Positions 32,801-44,360 of a stretch of 64,000 nt of DNA are shown piece by piece. The first letter of the stretch is position 1. Every line of letters starts with the position of its first letter. Location: contig JAHLKI010000003.1 of the NCBI GenBank assembly GCA_025602905.1, positions 744,001-808,000 of the forward strand. The letters run 5' to 3'. Under the pieces are notes generated by a model. That model was not told the DNA's origin. It saw only the letters and a list, made by a program, of their open reading frames with translations, and did not search any database. This DNA comes from Phlyctochytrium arcticum (lineage: Eukaryota > Chytridiomycota > Chytridiomycetes > Chytridiales > Chytridiaceae). Position numbers and translations under genes: made by a program.

Positions 32801-34163
32801 TTAGTTCATGAACGCTTGCCCTGCGATCTGGCACAGAGGGCTACTTGGATTCATTGCCTGCAACACCCGCAAAGCCTCATCGGCATCGGGGAAGATCTGA
32901 TTATGAAGAGATGTGGGGGGTTCAAGACCAGCCCTTGGCAAATAGAAGGCGCCACCTTTTGCGTCAAACCCGGATAGTGCCCGCATGACTGGGCGAGGAA
33001 GTGCTGTCAGGTAGCACCCTTCCATCTTGGACTTATTCCAGTGGCCAGCTTGCCTGATCGCTGCTTCCCCAGCGTGGTTTGCCTCCGCTAGCCACGCCCC
33101 CGATCCTCTCATGGCGTGGGTTACTTTAGATGCTGCAATGCTGCACGCCGCGAATGCTTGTTTGATGGGCGTTGCTTGCGTGTCGTAGCAGATTGGGTTC
33201 ATTCGGTCTTTGCCCTTCAGGAGATGGATGTCGTACCAAGTTTTTCGTTCACTTGTGTCGGGAAAAGGCTCATCGGTCATGTGGAGTTGGTAGAACAAGT
33301 ATAAGAAAAGGATGCCGATGGCACACGTGCAAACATCCTTTGATCGCATCGCTCCTCCGTACTCAATGCGATTGTGCTTGTTCATCTTACCCCTATTCAT
33401 TACAACAATCAAAGCAACGCATTCGGTGGGGCCCTCATCCTTTAGCTCCAACGTAAACAAATCCGCTAATTGATGTTCACGACAGGATTCTCCCCGCGTG
33501 TGGGTATGGTGACCTAGCAGGATATCCGTATTATGCCTGAGTCCCTTAAACTTGGGCAGCGACCAGTTATGGCCCACAACCGTAATCAGTTCCTCCTTGC
33601 TATACCCATCAAGCATCGTTCCCTGCCCGCGCTCTTTGAAATTGATTCAATCGGTAACATGCTGACTTTGTGAGATCGAGTCCAAGAGGCTGTTCAATGC
33701 CTTTCCCCGGGGATGCGGATGTGAGTTCTGGCCCAATGCTGTTTGTGTTTTGAAGACATCGACAATAGCCTTCGCATAGGTTTGCACCCCTCCAACCACG
33801 GGCGGAACCGTCTCGACTGTCCCATCTGCATGCACCTTTCTCAGGTTCTTGTTCCCTCTCGGGATTACCACAGTTCTTAAGAACAGGACTAGCTTATCTT
33901 CTTTGACGGTGCAGCCATCTTGGAAACGCATAACGTTGGTGCACCAATCCTAATCAAGTACAACTGTATAGTTAGAATTACTAGTACTGTACCGTTCAAT
34001 CACATCTTTTATCACTTACTGTCCATTCTGCAGCGACGGGATCATAAGCGGCCGCAGTGCTTTTAGGACGAGCTCTAGCGGCATCAGCTATTGTCATTTG
34101 GACAGCGCTGGCCAGCGCCATGTTATTGCCGATATCATGCTCTATTTGCTCTGGAGTAGGCAT
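32801..34163 (-). pseudogene. Crypton-like tyrosine recombinase (Ndc10-like), one nonsense
   Basis: Second Crypton-type gene. Exon 1 34163-34020 (ATG at 34163), intron 34019-33950 (70 nt, GT-AG), exon 2 33949-32801. Together about 430 residues, with a single in-frame TGA at 33647-33649 where the context suggests Arg. Core motifs: LLGHHTHTRGES (first Arg), MNRGKMNKHNRIEYGGAMR (Lys), VTHAMRGSG (His-x-x-Arg), GHW, then Tyr nine residues after the Trp (GCYLTALP). The end reads MRALSGFDAKGGAFYLPRA. Unlike the copy at 7259-10380 the catalytic Tyr is present. A GCR1_C part is not seen, so the 3' end may be lost. Confidence 0.85.
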
Positions 34164-34547
34164 TTTTCGAGTGGAAGATGTAGGGGGTTACACCCGCTCA
34201 ACAATTGGGTGTATGCAGTTTAGAGAGGGGACGATGGTGATGGGAATTATGGACGGTAAAAGCGATTTTTCGGTCAGTTTGTATGTCAAGGTAAAGGCCA
34301 AAGTTTCATTATTCATGCGGTCAAAATTTCAAACAGTGCATGTACTGTAATTTATGCGAAAGCGGCTAAAGCACTGAGGCAAAGTCATTCAAAATGACCT
34401 GAAAACATGTCCCAAATCATGCCCTACACCTGAAACACAGCCTGTCAAGTCAGCTCCGGACCTGATTTACAAACAAGTTTTTCACCTTGTTCTAATTGAG
34501 CTCATGTCCCAAATTTGATGCGTTTCGGACCCGAACACCTTCTTCAG
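34164..34547. other. no clear gene; upstream of the intron-rich plus-strand gene
   Basis: No convincing ORF. The 3' portion may be an exon leading into the intron at 34548, but I cannot place its start. Confidence 0.3.
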
Positions 34548-35213
34548 GTAGGCAGCCCTCAATGTTCCTGGGAATGTTGCCTTGATTTTAACCTTCCGAT
34601 CAACAGGTGGGCATCCTCAAACATGAGATCTTGCCGGGAACGTTGACCCTGTGCTAACATTTGCAACAGGGTGCCATTGAGCGATCTCATCCTGAAACCA
34701 AAAAGGGCCTATGGGCCAAACTACGTGCAGGAGGGGCAACTACACACCCAAACGTCCCTTTTGTCGTATTTGTATAAATTTCTTGTTTTTGTCCAGCCGA
34801 CAATAAAATTTTGTATTACTGACCAAAGACGCGCTTTTGCTGAGGTAATGTCGGACTTTACAACCAGACAGCAACAGATCTCATGTCCAGGCCACAAACC
34901 GACATTTTGTAAATTCCACAATGTCAATTTGGTCACATCGCTGTCTGCCAAAAATTACATCCTATCCACAAACATTTCTATGTTGAATAAGTAAAGATCA
35001 AACAGTCGTGTCCATTTGACAATTCACCACTTTGTTGCTTCTATATCCAGATTTGTGTCGGCTCAACAAAGTGAATCTGGGCCCGTTTTTTTCTTCACGC
35101 CCTGCCACTGGAAAAGTGTAATTTCGTTGCTCAAGAAACTCACTCAACCCATCCGTGAGCGTAAATCGCTAGAACATGCCTTTCTGACCCATCTTTTTTT
35201 CCCGACCTTCAAC

Positions 35214-38200
35214 ATGCCACGTCTTCCTCCCGTTGCCATGGAGGGTTCTTCCAGCGACTCGGACTCGGACCAACACAGTAGCGACTTCCTCGCGGGCGAG
35301 TACTCGAGCGTCTGGGAACCTTCCTCAGCTGGCCTTCTGCGTTGCACTGTGTGTAATGAAACCTCCCAACACTACCTTTCGCGCCTACAACGACATGAGC
35401 GGTCCAAATCCCATCAAATCCGTCTCAGGCAAAAAGGCCTCCAGGAGTTTGATTCAACCAGATCGGCCACTCCCTCCACCATAGATCAAACCCCCACCGA
35501 GCATAGTTCCTCGCCAAACTCGCCCTACAATCCCTCCACCAGTACCCAAGCCCTCCCCGAGCCCTACATTCCCGGCTATGTGCCGTTGTCTCTTTTCACA
35601 GAGGACACCGCCCAACCAAACGATTTCAATTTCAACCTGCATGCTCACCTGGAAGATATCAGATTTGGTGCAGCCGATGAAGAGCTAGCTGCGTTCATTG
35701 CCTCTTATCAGCCTGAAGATGACTACTTCTCGGACGATGAATCATCAGACAACGGGAATCGGATGGAAGCTCAAGCATTGGATGCATCCTCCACAACTTC
35801 CCAGAGTGATGATGATGAAGAGGAGCCCTCACAAGCTGGTGCTGACCCTTCTTATTATCCTTTCGCCAATCGATCTGAAGCATTGATCGCCATGCTCATG
35901 CACATTCCAAGGCACCACATGTCTGCAAAGGTTCTGGAAAACGTTTGGTGGTGGGGACGCCAACACAAAATAAAACTCTCAGCCGTGAAATCGATTAAGA
36001 AAAAGCTGAAAATTTATCAGGAAAAGGTATTGTGAACTCATTTAATATGGTAACGTTCCCAGACTAATTTGTTGCTATCCGTGCAGATTGGTGTCGAATC
36101 ATTTGAAACAACTACAAGACATGGTGTGCCCCTCACCATCAACAAGCCTTCTGCCATCGTGAAGCAGGAGATTGCCAACCCAATTGTCATGAGGCAGCTC
36201 AACACCCAAGCCCAACAGCTCTCGGGCATGATCTCTGAGCTATATCAGTCTGAAAAATGGACAACCAATCCCTATGTGCGTACCCCCATGATCAAACAAC
36301 GCTTTTTTGACTACTATCTTGGGGAGTTTGCGAAATTGAAGACTGGAGAGATCATCTGTATCGAAAACTTCTGTTTGGTCGATACAGCCCTATATGTTGA
36401 AGGATCCGAAGTGGTTGACAAAGGTGGAAACTTTTGGATAAATAAGCGAGCAAAAATCCGACGAGAGGTCAATGTGCTCGAAGGAAATGTTACTATCGAG
36501 ACGAGTACCTTGAAGGGATACATCTTTGACGGCCCATTGGGCATCCCCCAACGCCGATATTACAGCGAAATTGCCTCTCTCAACCTGACAAAACTCAATG
36601 AGCTTTGTGTAAGGGCAGGTGGTCATCGAGTCATCCTTGTCCCTTTGGTACTCTATTGCGATAATGCATCAGGAAACGTTTCCAAAAAGTGGAACGGTTT
36701 TTACAATTGGTACATGCAACTCGCCGGACTACCACATGACGAAATGAACAAGGATTTTAACACACATTTTACAGTATTGCTACCAGCAAAAAGTCAAGTG
36801 CTTTGGAAATGGCCGATGCAGTTGTCGATGACATTGTTGAAGTCCTTGAGAAAGGAATTGTCGCCTTCGACAGTATTGCGCGGGAGGAAGTCCTAGCCAT
36901 AGGCAGTGTGTTTTGCATCGAGGGTGACAACCCCATGCACGCCAAGCTTTGCTCTAACACTTCCATTGGCTCGGGTCTACACTTTTGTCGGTTTTGCCAC
37001 GCGAGTGGGAAGCTACATAGCGTGGAAGCATTGACGGCGTACCTGAGCTGCTCCAGGCCCAGATCCTGGGATGCAACGCGAAGTACTTTGGTCGAATACC
37101 TGAAACTCGCCGGCCAGCCTCGAGGGCAAAAGCAAATTCGGAGTGAAGATACAGCAACGGGCACCACATGCGCGTATACTTCCTACAACTTAACCACAAT
37201 TGCCGAATTTGCGGAGACTCCCACTTGGGAGGAAACAGCGGCTTATTGTCAGACGCTGGGACCCGATGATCCCATCATCAACCCCATTTTTCGATTAGGA
37301 AGGTGATTTGACGGACGTCGGGACACTCCCGTTGAGGTCCTCCATACCTTTTTCTTGGGAGTGGTCAAGTGGCTACTGCGCGCATCGCTCGACCAGATGA
37401 GTGCAGAGAACAAAGTCGCCTTCCTTGAAAATTGATGCTCTGCAGTCCAAAGGATTCTCCCGACCGCTGAAAGGCAAAGACTATATTCAGTATGGTTGCT
37501 CGGGAGTTGGAAAAGACTTTCGTACGCTGGTCCAGATCGCTTACTTAACCTTTGATGGAATTCTGCCCCCAAACTGGGTCATGGCATGGAGAGCAGCGGC
37601 AGAGCTCGGATCATTGATATTTGTCCATCAGATCAACAATCTGGATCAATATATTCACACTCTCCGTAATGCCACACATCAATTCTTCATTGCTACAGGC
37701 AATATAGCCCCGGACTTGTTTGGACGCCGCAAGTACCATATGCTTGTTCATCTTCTCAAAACGGTCAGGACATTTGGACCTGCGCGTGGGACAGAGTCCC
37801 AGAAGTTTGAGTCATACAACGGGGTAACTCGGGAGCAAATCATCCACACCAATTGGCAGTACCCATCGCGCGATGTTGCCGCATTTTTTATCAACTACCG
37901 CACCGTCCGACATATTTTTTGCGGAGGTTTTTGGAAAGAGGGTGATCACTGCACGCGTGGGGGTGATGGTTTGCATGAACTCTTCGACGATCAATCAATG
38001 CAAGAACTGCTAGGTAATTATATCGTTGTTCGATTCGCGTCATTTCACCTTAATTGATCTGGTTTGTGATTGATATAGGATTCAAAAAGAGCTATGACAA
38101 TGAAGGCAAAACAACACTTGGCTCCATGTGGGGGAAACGTGATAAACATCCAGTGCCTTTCTCAAGCACAGAGGCGTATCAACGAGGGTGTATTCAGCTC

Positions 38201-39123
38201 ATCAGGGGAACTGGGAAATTCATGCGCTGGAGACGCCTGACATTGGACGATGGTGGTAAATGCCATCCGAACATCATTGTAGGGCTTCGGGAGATTTTGG
38301 CCAAGTCTTGGAAATTCTTAGTGGCACGGCAAGCAGCAATGCAAACGTCAATGCACATAGGTGGATCTTGGTGCAACCTTATGAGCTGACCCACGAGTCA
38401 CACTTGGGCTGTCCGATTTTGCGTGATTCACCTGCTTTTGTGCTTCTTCCACCGTCGCAGATCATCGGCATCGCCAACATGCAACATCATTGTTCAGCTG
38501 TGGGTTGCGGAATGCAGACAGTTGACAATGCGCTGGGGAAAAGCACAACTTGGACCCACAAGGATGAGTCTGTGTTTGTGTTTAATCGGTTTGCTGGAGC
38601 ATCTGGCTGGGTGCGAGCTCATTACCCACACATGATCGAGCCAGTCAATATGCAAGATGCTGCCAAGGACATCTGGAGGAATTGGGAATTTGAGCTGAAA
38701 GCGGTTGCTGTTGCAATGGCAGAAAAGAAAGTCGAAAACGAAAGGAAGGCAGCAGAATGTTTGAAAAAAGCTGAGGACAAGAAAAAGGCTGCTGGACCGA
38801 AAAGACAAAAAGGAATTCATGCAAGTATTAGACCAGACCCTCAAGTTTTTCATGCGCCCCAGGACATCATCTTCCGGCAGTCACATGCGTTCAGCATACC
38901 CACATCCGGTACCGGCAGTATCTACCACGTATCCATACATCAGCAGCCTGTTCCATTGTCGAAGAGTCTTTGGATGGTGTTGATGGCAGATCGTCGCCAC
39001 AAATGGCACCAACATTGGGTGCCAAATGTGGACGGAAACGCAAGGGCTTCCTTGCACCAGCTTGCCGGAAATTTAACCTTACGGATCAGTGAAGAAGAGA
39101 CGTGGACAACCTCCCAAGAATAG
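35214..39123 (+). pseudogene. Plavaka-like transposase, copy A
   Basis: Exon 1 35214-36026 starts MPRLPPVAMEG and has a C2H2-like finger (LLRCTVCNE...LQRHERSKSH) followed by an acidic Ser/Asp-rich region. Intron 36027-36086. Exon 2 from 36087 has the hallmark of the family, VPLVLYCDNASGNVSKKWN (about 36640-36700), and HFCRFCHAS. Then an extra ACAGT-like 5 bp at about 36770, a TGA at about 37304 and further frame shifts near 37420 and 38290 break it. Later parts include TFGPARGTESQKFESYNGVT, an intron at about 38014-38079, then ELTHESHLGCPILRDSPAFV and a charged C-terminal helix. Related to the KDZ/CACTA-like transposases of basidiomycetes. Confidence 0.78.
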
Positions 39124-39229
39124 CCTTGGCGGAGGTGATGGGCATGGACCGACTGGATCTGGTTCGCGGCCATCTTGAGTGATTACATAAGCACAAATTC
39201 CGCCTGCCATCTTTTGAGCCACTTCGACG

Positions 39230-39600
39230 TACTCGAGTATACGAGCGTCCTCTGGAGCTCGTTGAGCCGCTTGGAGGTATCTTTTGGAGCATGTTGAGAC
39301 TAGACTTGAGCCGTTTCCAAAGTATTTGTGCCTGTTGAGCCGCTTGGAGGTATCCTTTGGAGCATGTTGAGACCAGTTTTGAACCTTTTCAAAGTACAGG
39401 TATCCTCTGGGGCAGTCTGGCCCCGGTTATAAGCCGCTGTAGAATACCATCTGAAGGATGTTGAGCCGTTCCAAGGTATCCCGCATGCCGCCATCATCTG
39501 GCCTGACCTTTTGTTAGATTCCTTCTTGAGCAGCGTCACCTGTATCATTCCCGCCTGGCCTTTGTTAGATTCCTTCTTGAGCAGCATCACTTGTATCTAT
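39230..39600. repeat. short direct repeats downstream of transposase A
   Basis: Two diverged units containing TGAGCCGCTTGGAGGTATC and TTTGGAGCATGTTGAGAC (about 39260-39302 and 39337-39374), and two units of about 48 bp with TTGTTAGATTCCTTCTTGAG (about 39512 and 39562). Counterparts occur in copy B (about 47940-48250). Confidence 0.6.
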
Positions 39601-39752
39601 CGTGATCTTTGTCATTACCCTTTGCAACAACTTTTTAATCACATCAGCTTTTCATTGTTGGTACGCATCAGTGATTGGGTCCAGAAACAGAATTCATTGA
39701 TCTACTGTATTTCTACAGTATCTCAGAACAAGAAGAACCAACTGCCAAGGGC

Positions 39753-40986
39753 ATGGCAGCCACAGCCGAAACTCTAATGGCATCGGCCAAACAACGGCGC
39801 ACCGCTTCTCGCCCGGCCAACATTCTTACTGCCGACCAGCTTGTTTTGGGTCCCGAAACCGGTCCGGATCCCGACCCTCTCGGTCCACCTGTTACACCTC
39901 TCCGCATCCATCCCCGCGCAACCACCGACCCAGAAGGGGTGGATCACAACCCCTTCTCAGACTACGGACACCCCCTTTCCTCCATGGAGCTTGGATTCCC
40001 CCTTCGTCCCTCCCAAACAGCTGCGATCATGCAGCTGCTCACGACTGATCCCATGAGACCACAATCGGTATGCAATTTGCAAATACTGGCTTGGGGGAGC
40101 AGCTGCTCCGAATCCACCACCAGAACATCCAGTACTCCCGAAGGTTTGATTCCTTGGAAGAGCTCCTTCTGCGAGCTTGAGAACCATCGGAGGCCCTGAA
40201 AGTAAGTGATTGGTTGACCGCATGGTAGACTCTGCAGGTGCCTGTATACTAACCACCGTTTAATACGTCAACATCCGCACCTATGTGTGCAAGGTAACGT
40301 TCAACTGCCGCCAGCAAATGTATGTCAAGGAGGCAACGCGCCTGGCTGACAAGATGTTTGAGAAGGAGCTGGGAGTCAGCAAAAAACTCAAAAAAGATGC
40401 CAACATCCGCAAGCAGGTCATTTACTTGTGCAGCCGGGAGATTACCCAGCAGAAGGGTGTTCTCAAGAGCCGCCTGCTCCCCAATGGGCCAAACGCGGAA
40501 GTCACCCATTTGCAACTGACACGCCTGATATCAGTTATCTACGGACTGCAGGAGAAGGATGTCTGACCGGACCAGAAAACGCGCGTGGCAGTCTTGGTAA
40601 GTTTAACAATCCCTGGCGTCCTGAATCTTTCCTCATCACTGATCATGTTGCTCTATGTCTCATAGCGCTGCCTCACCGACGCAATGTTGCACGCGGACAG
40701 GGCAGGCAAGAGGTACTGAGGCAAGATTACTATGGATTTGACCGAATACGTCGGTATGCCCGCGGACCTCTACAGCGGGTAAGTACAAACCGTGTTTCCC
40801 GCTACCTTTCAGTCACTAACCTGGAGGCAAAGGCTCCTGCACCAGACATACACGGATGACCTGAAAGAGTACCAGGACATGGACTTGCCGGCCGGGGTTG
40901 ACCCTATTCTTCTGTCTGACAGCGAGGACAAAGAAACTTCGCATCCACGGGTCGGGCGTGGTGTTGAAGAGGATGATGAGGCGTGA
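39753..40986 (+). pseudogene. Unknown second gene of the Plavaka-like element, copy A
   Basis: Multi-exon gene without a domain I recognise. Exon 1 has MAATAETLMASAKQRRTASR and a Pro-rich part. A later exon has CRQQMYVKEATRLADKMFEK and KQVIYLCSREITQQKGVLKS, then LLPNGPNAEVTHLQLTRLIS. The last exon ends in an acidic tail (VDPILLSDSEDKE). Copy B has an ATG further upstream (MSEQEEPTAK), which is ATC here (39720-39722), so this copy uses a later ATG or is dead. A TGA after LLLRA is present in both copies and may be a real exon end or an alternative product. Confidence 0.55.
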
Positions 40987-41739
40987 GACGGAGTAACAAT
41001 GTTGTATTAATACCTATTCTATTTATTCTTTGGATTCGTATCAGTTTTTCCATTCACTTGTTTATTCATTTTTTACACCATTTTAACAATATATTTTATG
41101 AGCAGCACGCCGGCACCCAAAGGCTGACAATTTACTGGAATTTGAACCGCGCAGTTGAGATTTGCGCTGCAGTTTTTTTGGTTCAGAGTCAAGCTAAAAG
41201 CGCGTTTCGAAAATCCGGGGCCGCGCTGTCGGTTCAGCTGGGTTCAACCGCGGCCACCTCGCAGGCGCCTGGCGTCTCCCGCGCTTAGCAGCCCCGGCGG
41301 CTTTACGTAAGCCGATTTTAAGGCCGCTTTGCTCGCGCCGCGCTCACAAACCGTCAAATCTCAACCTACCTCGCGAGCTTGGTTGAGGTCGCAAGACGCG
41401 TCGGCGACAACCAACGCGTCAAACAGCAAATTTTCCCTAAATCCAAAAATTCTCCAAAATGTATTATCTTGATTGGAAAAAATGCACAATGTGCAATACA
41501 CAATCCACAATGCTTCCCCAAGTTCCCCAGAACAATCTGCCCTATGAAACGACGACATTTGATGCATTTCCACGGGCCAAACGCCTGCAAAGCACAGGTT
41601 GCGGATGAATGAAACAGCCAAGGCCAATGTCCATTCCCCACCATGGTTAGAAAAGGGGCTGTTACCCGGCTATAAAAGGAGCAGCCTGTCTGCCAGTTTC
41701 TCTCCCTCAAGTTCAACTTTACCTGCCTGCAAAGCCATC

Positions 41740-43070
41740 ATGCCTAGCTCAAGCGACTCTTCCGACTCTTCCGACTTTTCCAAATCTTCCCACTCTTCCC
41801 GCACTCACGCGTCTGGACTCTCTGGCAGCTCTATTCCAATCGATTGGAGCCTCTCTCCCGGTCGTGTTCGTGATCCGACTGTCACCCCCGAATCGACTCC
41901 GCCGCCTCTTGATCCAGTTGTCAAATCTGGTGCACGCAAAAGTACCCAAGAGAAAAGGGCATCGGTCAGGGAATTTCCCAGCGACCAAGCCTCCGGGTCA
42001 GCAACTGTAACCAAGGCACGAAAGAAGCGGCGGACTGGCGCTGAGATGGAGGAAGACAGGATCGCCAGCGATCTCGCCAAGCACCAGCAGCTGTTCGCCA
42101 AGGCTGTTGCCAAAGGAGCCCAAATTGCCACCAAGGCTCAAGAGGCAGCCGCCAAGAAACTAGCCCAACAAAAGAAGAAAGAGAACAAGCAACTGGCCAA
42201 AGAGGCAGCGGTGGCCGCCAAGCGACAAGCCAAGGACCTCATTGCCCAAAACAAAGCCGCGGAGAAGGCGCGGAAGGAACAAGAAGCTCAGGAAAACCTC
42301 AGCACGTCGCGTCCTTCCTGGACCGCTCAAGAAAGCTCGGCATTGGTGGAACTCTACAACAAAGCGCGCGAACATGTCAAGGCAAAGTTCCTGGCCAGCG
42401 ATTTCAATGCCGCGTACACTGTCCCGGAACTCAACAAATTCCTTCAACTTCGTTGGGGGGGAAGCAGGCTCGCGGAGAGGTGGACCCTGGAGCAATGGTT
42501 TCAAAAATGGCGAAACATCTTGAAGGACTACAAGGCACCAAACTGAGTACTACTGGGAGCGAAGGAGTTGGGGCCTCTCGGCTCCGATACCCTTGGTGGG
42601 ATACGATGGTGTTGATGATGGGATCGTCGGCCGCCACCCGCCCGGATGCCATGGTTGACAGCCTTGGCGGCATTGACTACGACCTCGCCAACATGTTGGG
42701 AGAGTTAGGACCCTCCTCTTCCGCCGGACCCTCCTCCTCCGCCAGACCCTCCACTGCCACTGCCGCCGGACCCCCCTCTGCTCCACCCAAAGCCCGAACC
42801 TCGTTGAGGTCGGACAGCCGCAAACAGAAGGAGAGCCAGGCCGAGGACGGACAGCAGTCCTTCATCAGAGCGCTAATCGACGCTCAAGACGCCCGTGAGG
42901 ACCGGCGCCAGGAGATCGAGCTACAGAGACAGGAGGAAAGGGATGACGTCCGACGCCGAGAGGAGGCAGCCAGAGATGACACCAGACGCCGAGAGGAAGG
43001 CGCAAGAGAGGACAGATTCCTGGCCCTCATGGCGAGGTTCGCACATAGACTCCCCCCTCCACCAAATTAG
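41740..43070 (+). pseudogene. SANT/Myb-like Harbinger accessory gene, one frame break
   Basis: Starts MPSSSDSSDSSDFSKSSHSS at ATG 41740. Order: Ser-rich and acidic N terminus, a long Ala/Lys/Gln coiled coil, then the SANT-like part (PSWTAQESSALVELYNKARE and QLRWGGSRLAERW...WRNILKDYK). The first frame ends at 42546. The next frame continues STTGSEGVGASRLRYPWWD, then Ser/Pro-rich sequence and an Arg/Glu-rich coiled coil to 43070. A one-base change near 42535-42543 would join them. Confidence 0.75.
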
Positions 43071-43181
43071 TATCAGAATAGACTAGACTACCATATATAG
43101 TTATAGAAAATATATTATGCTCAACCTAACTTCAACAATAAACTAAAAAAACTAAAATAAACTCTCAACGACGGCCTTCTC

Positions 43182-44360
43182 TCATACGTATTTCAGTCGC
43201 GGTGTTCCCGGTCCAGATCTCATTCGCAATGCAGTTGCGCAGCGCAGCCGCGGGAATCTCATCGCGAGTGAGATTGTCGGGGTCGAGAGCAGCGGCACTG
43301 GTAGGACAGATGTCCACCTTGTCCCATTCCCCTCCTGATACGTGCTGGCTGCGTTATTGGACGCCAGGTTATGCAATATCATGCACGCGTGGGCGACACG
43401 AACTACAAAGCCGACATCTTCCTGCTGCTCGACCTTGAGTATTCTCCAGCGGCCCTTCAAACGGCCAAAGGACTGCTCGACAATAATGCGTGACGAGTGC
43501 ATGAAATTGAAATTGAGCTGCTTGGCGGATGGGTTGACCAGACCCTTGTATGGTACCATCATATATGATGCTAGTCCGTAGCCTGAATCCCCTAGCAAAA
43601 AGTAGTTGGGAGGAAGGATAGAGTTGCTGCTCCTCAGAGACTGACCGAGCTTGGAATTGGTAAAAACACGGCTGTCATGAACGCTTCCTGCCCAGCCGAT
43701 GTTGACCTATGCAATGAGAAGACGCATGAGCGCGGGATGAGGTGCACACTGGTAAGAAGCAACATACATTGCGAAAGAGACCTTGCGCGTCGCAGACCGC
43801 CTGGCAAATGATGGATTGCTGCCCTTCTCGATCGGTATAGGCATTGTCAATCTCGTCGCCCACTGGCTTTCTCAGCCGGAAATGGGTGCCATCAATGGCG
43901 CCACCAATGCCAATGATGTTCCGCTGAGCAAAATCAGCGGAGATTTGCTCCCAGCCTTCTTGGCGATGGCTTTTGCCACATCCACGCACGCTACTCTGAC
44001 GGCAGAGATGGATACTCTGAAGACGTCTGCCACTACTGGCTCCGACGCACCATGGCCCCACCAGTAAAGAGCGATTGCCAGACGCTTTTCCACCGCGTGG
44101 CCCCCTCTGGTAGGATTCTTCCAAAGTAAGTCGGCGGTCTTGGCCGCTACCCTCTCGAAGAGCTGCCGGGATAGACGAAAGTGTCTGAGGAAACATTCGC
44201 GGGTGTCCGTCAGAATGCACCTCTCCCAAAGACCGTCAACGGGGGTTTGACGGGTACCAGATGGGCAGATCTTGCGGGATGGTTTGGGCGGCTTTAGTAA
44301 ATAAAGGAGAACAGCTGGGTTAGTGAGGATAGAGCGTGGGCGGGATCGGGCCTTGGGCAT
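43182..44360 (-). pseudogene. Harbinger DDE transposase, one-base loss
   Basis: Minus-strand gene from ATG 44360 (MPKARSRPRSILTNP). Exon 1 to 43768, intron 43767-43707 (61 nt), exon 2 43706-43182. Motifs: GAIDGTHFRL (first Asp), WAGSVHDSRVF (second Asp), GDSGYGLASYM, IVEQSFGRLKGRW (Glu). The frame breaks near 43956-43960 between VDVAKAIAKK and GWEQISADF. One lost base there also explains why exon 1 is one short of a multiple of three. Otherwise it is complete. Confidence 0.85.
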
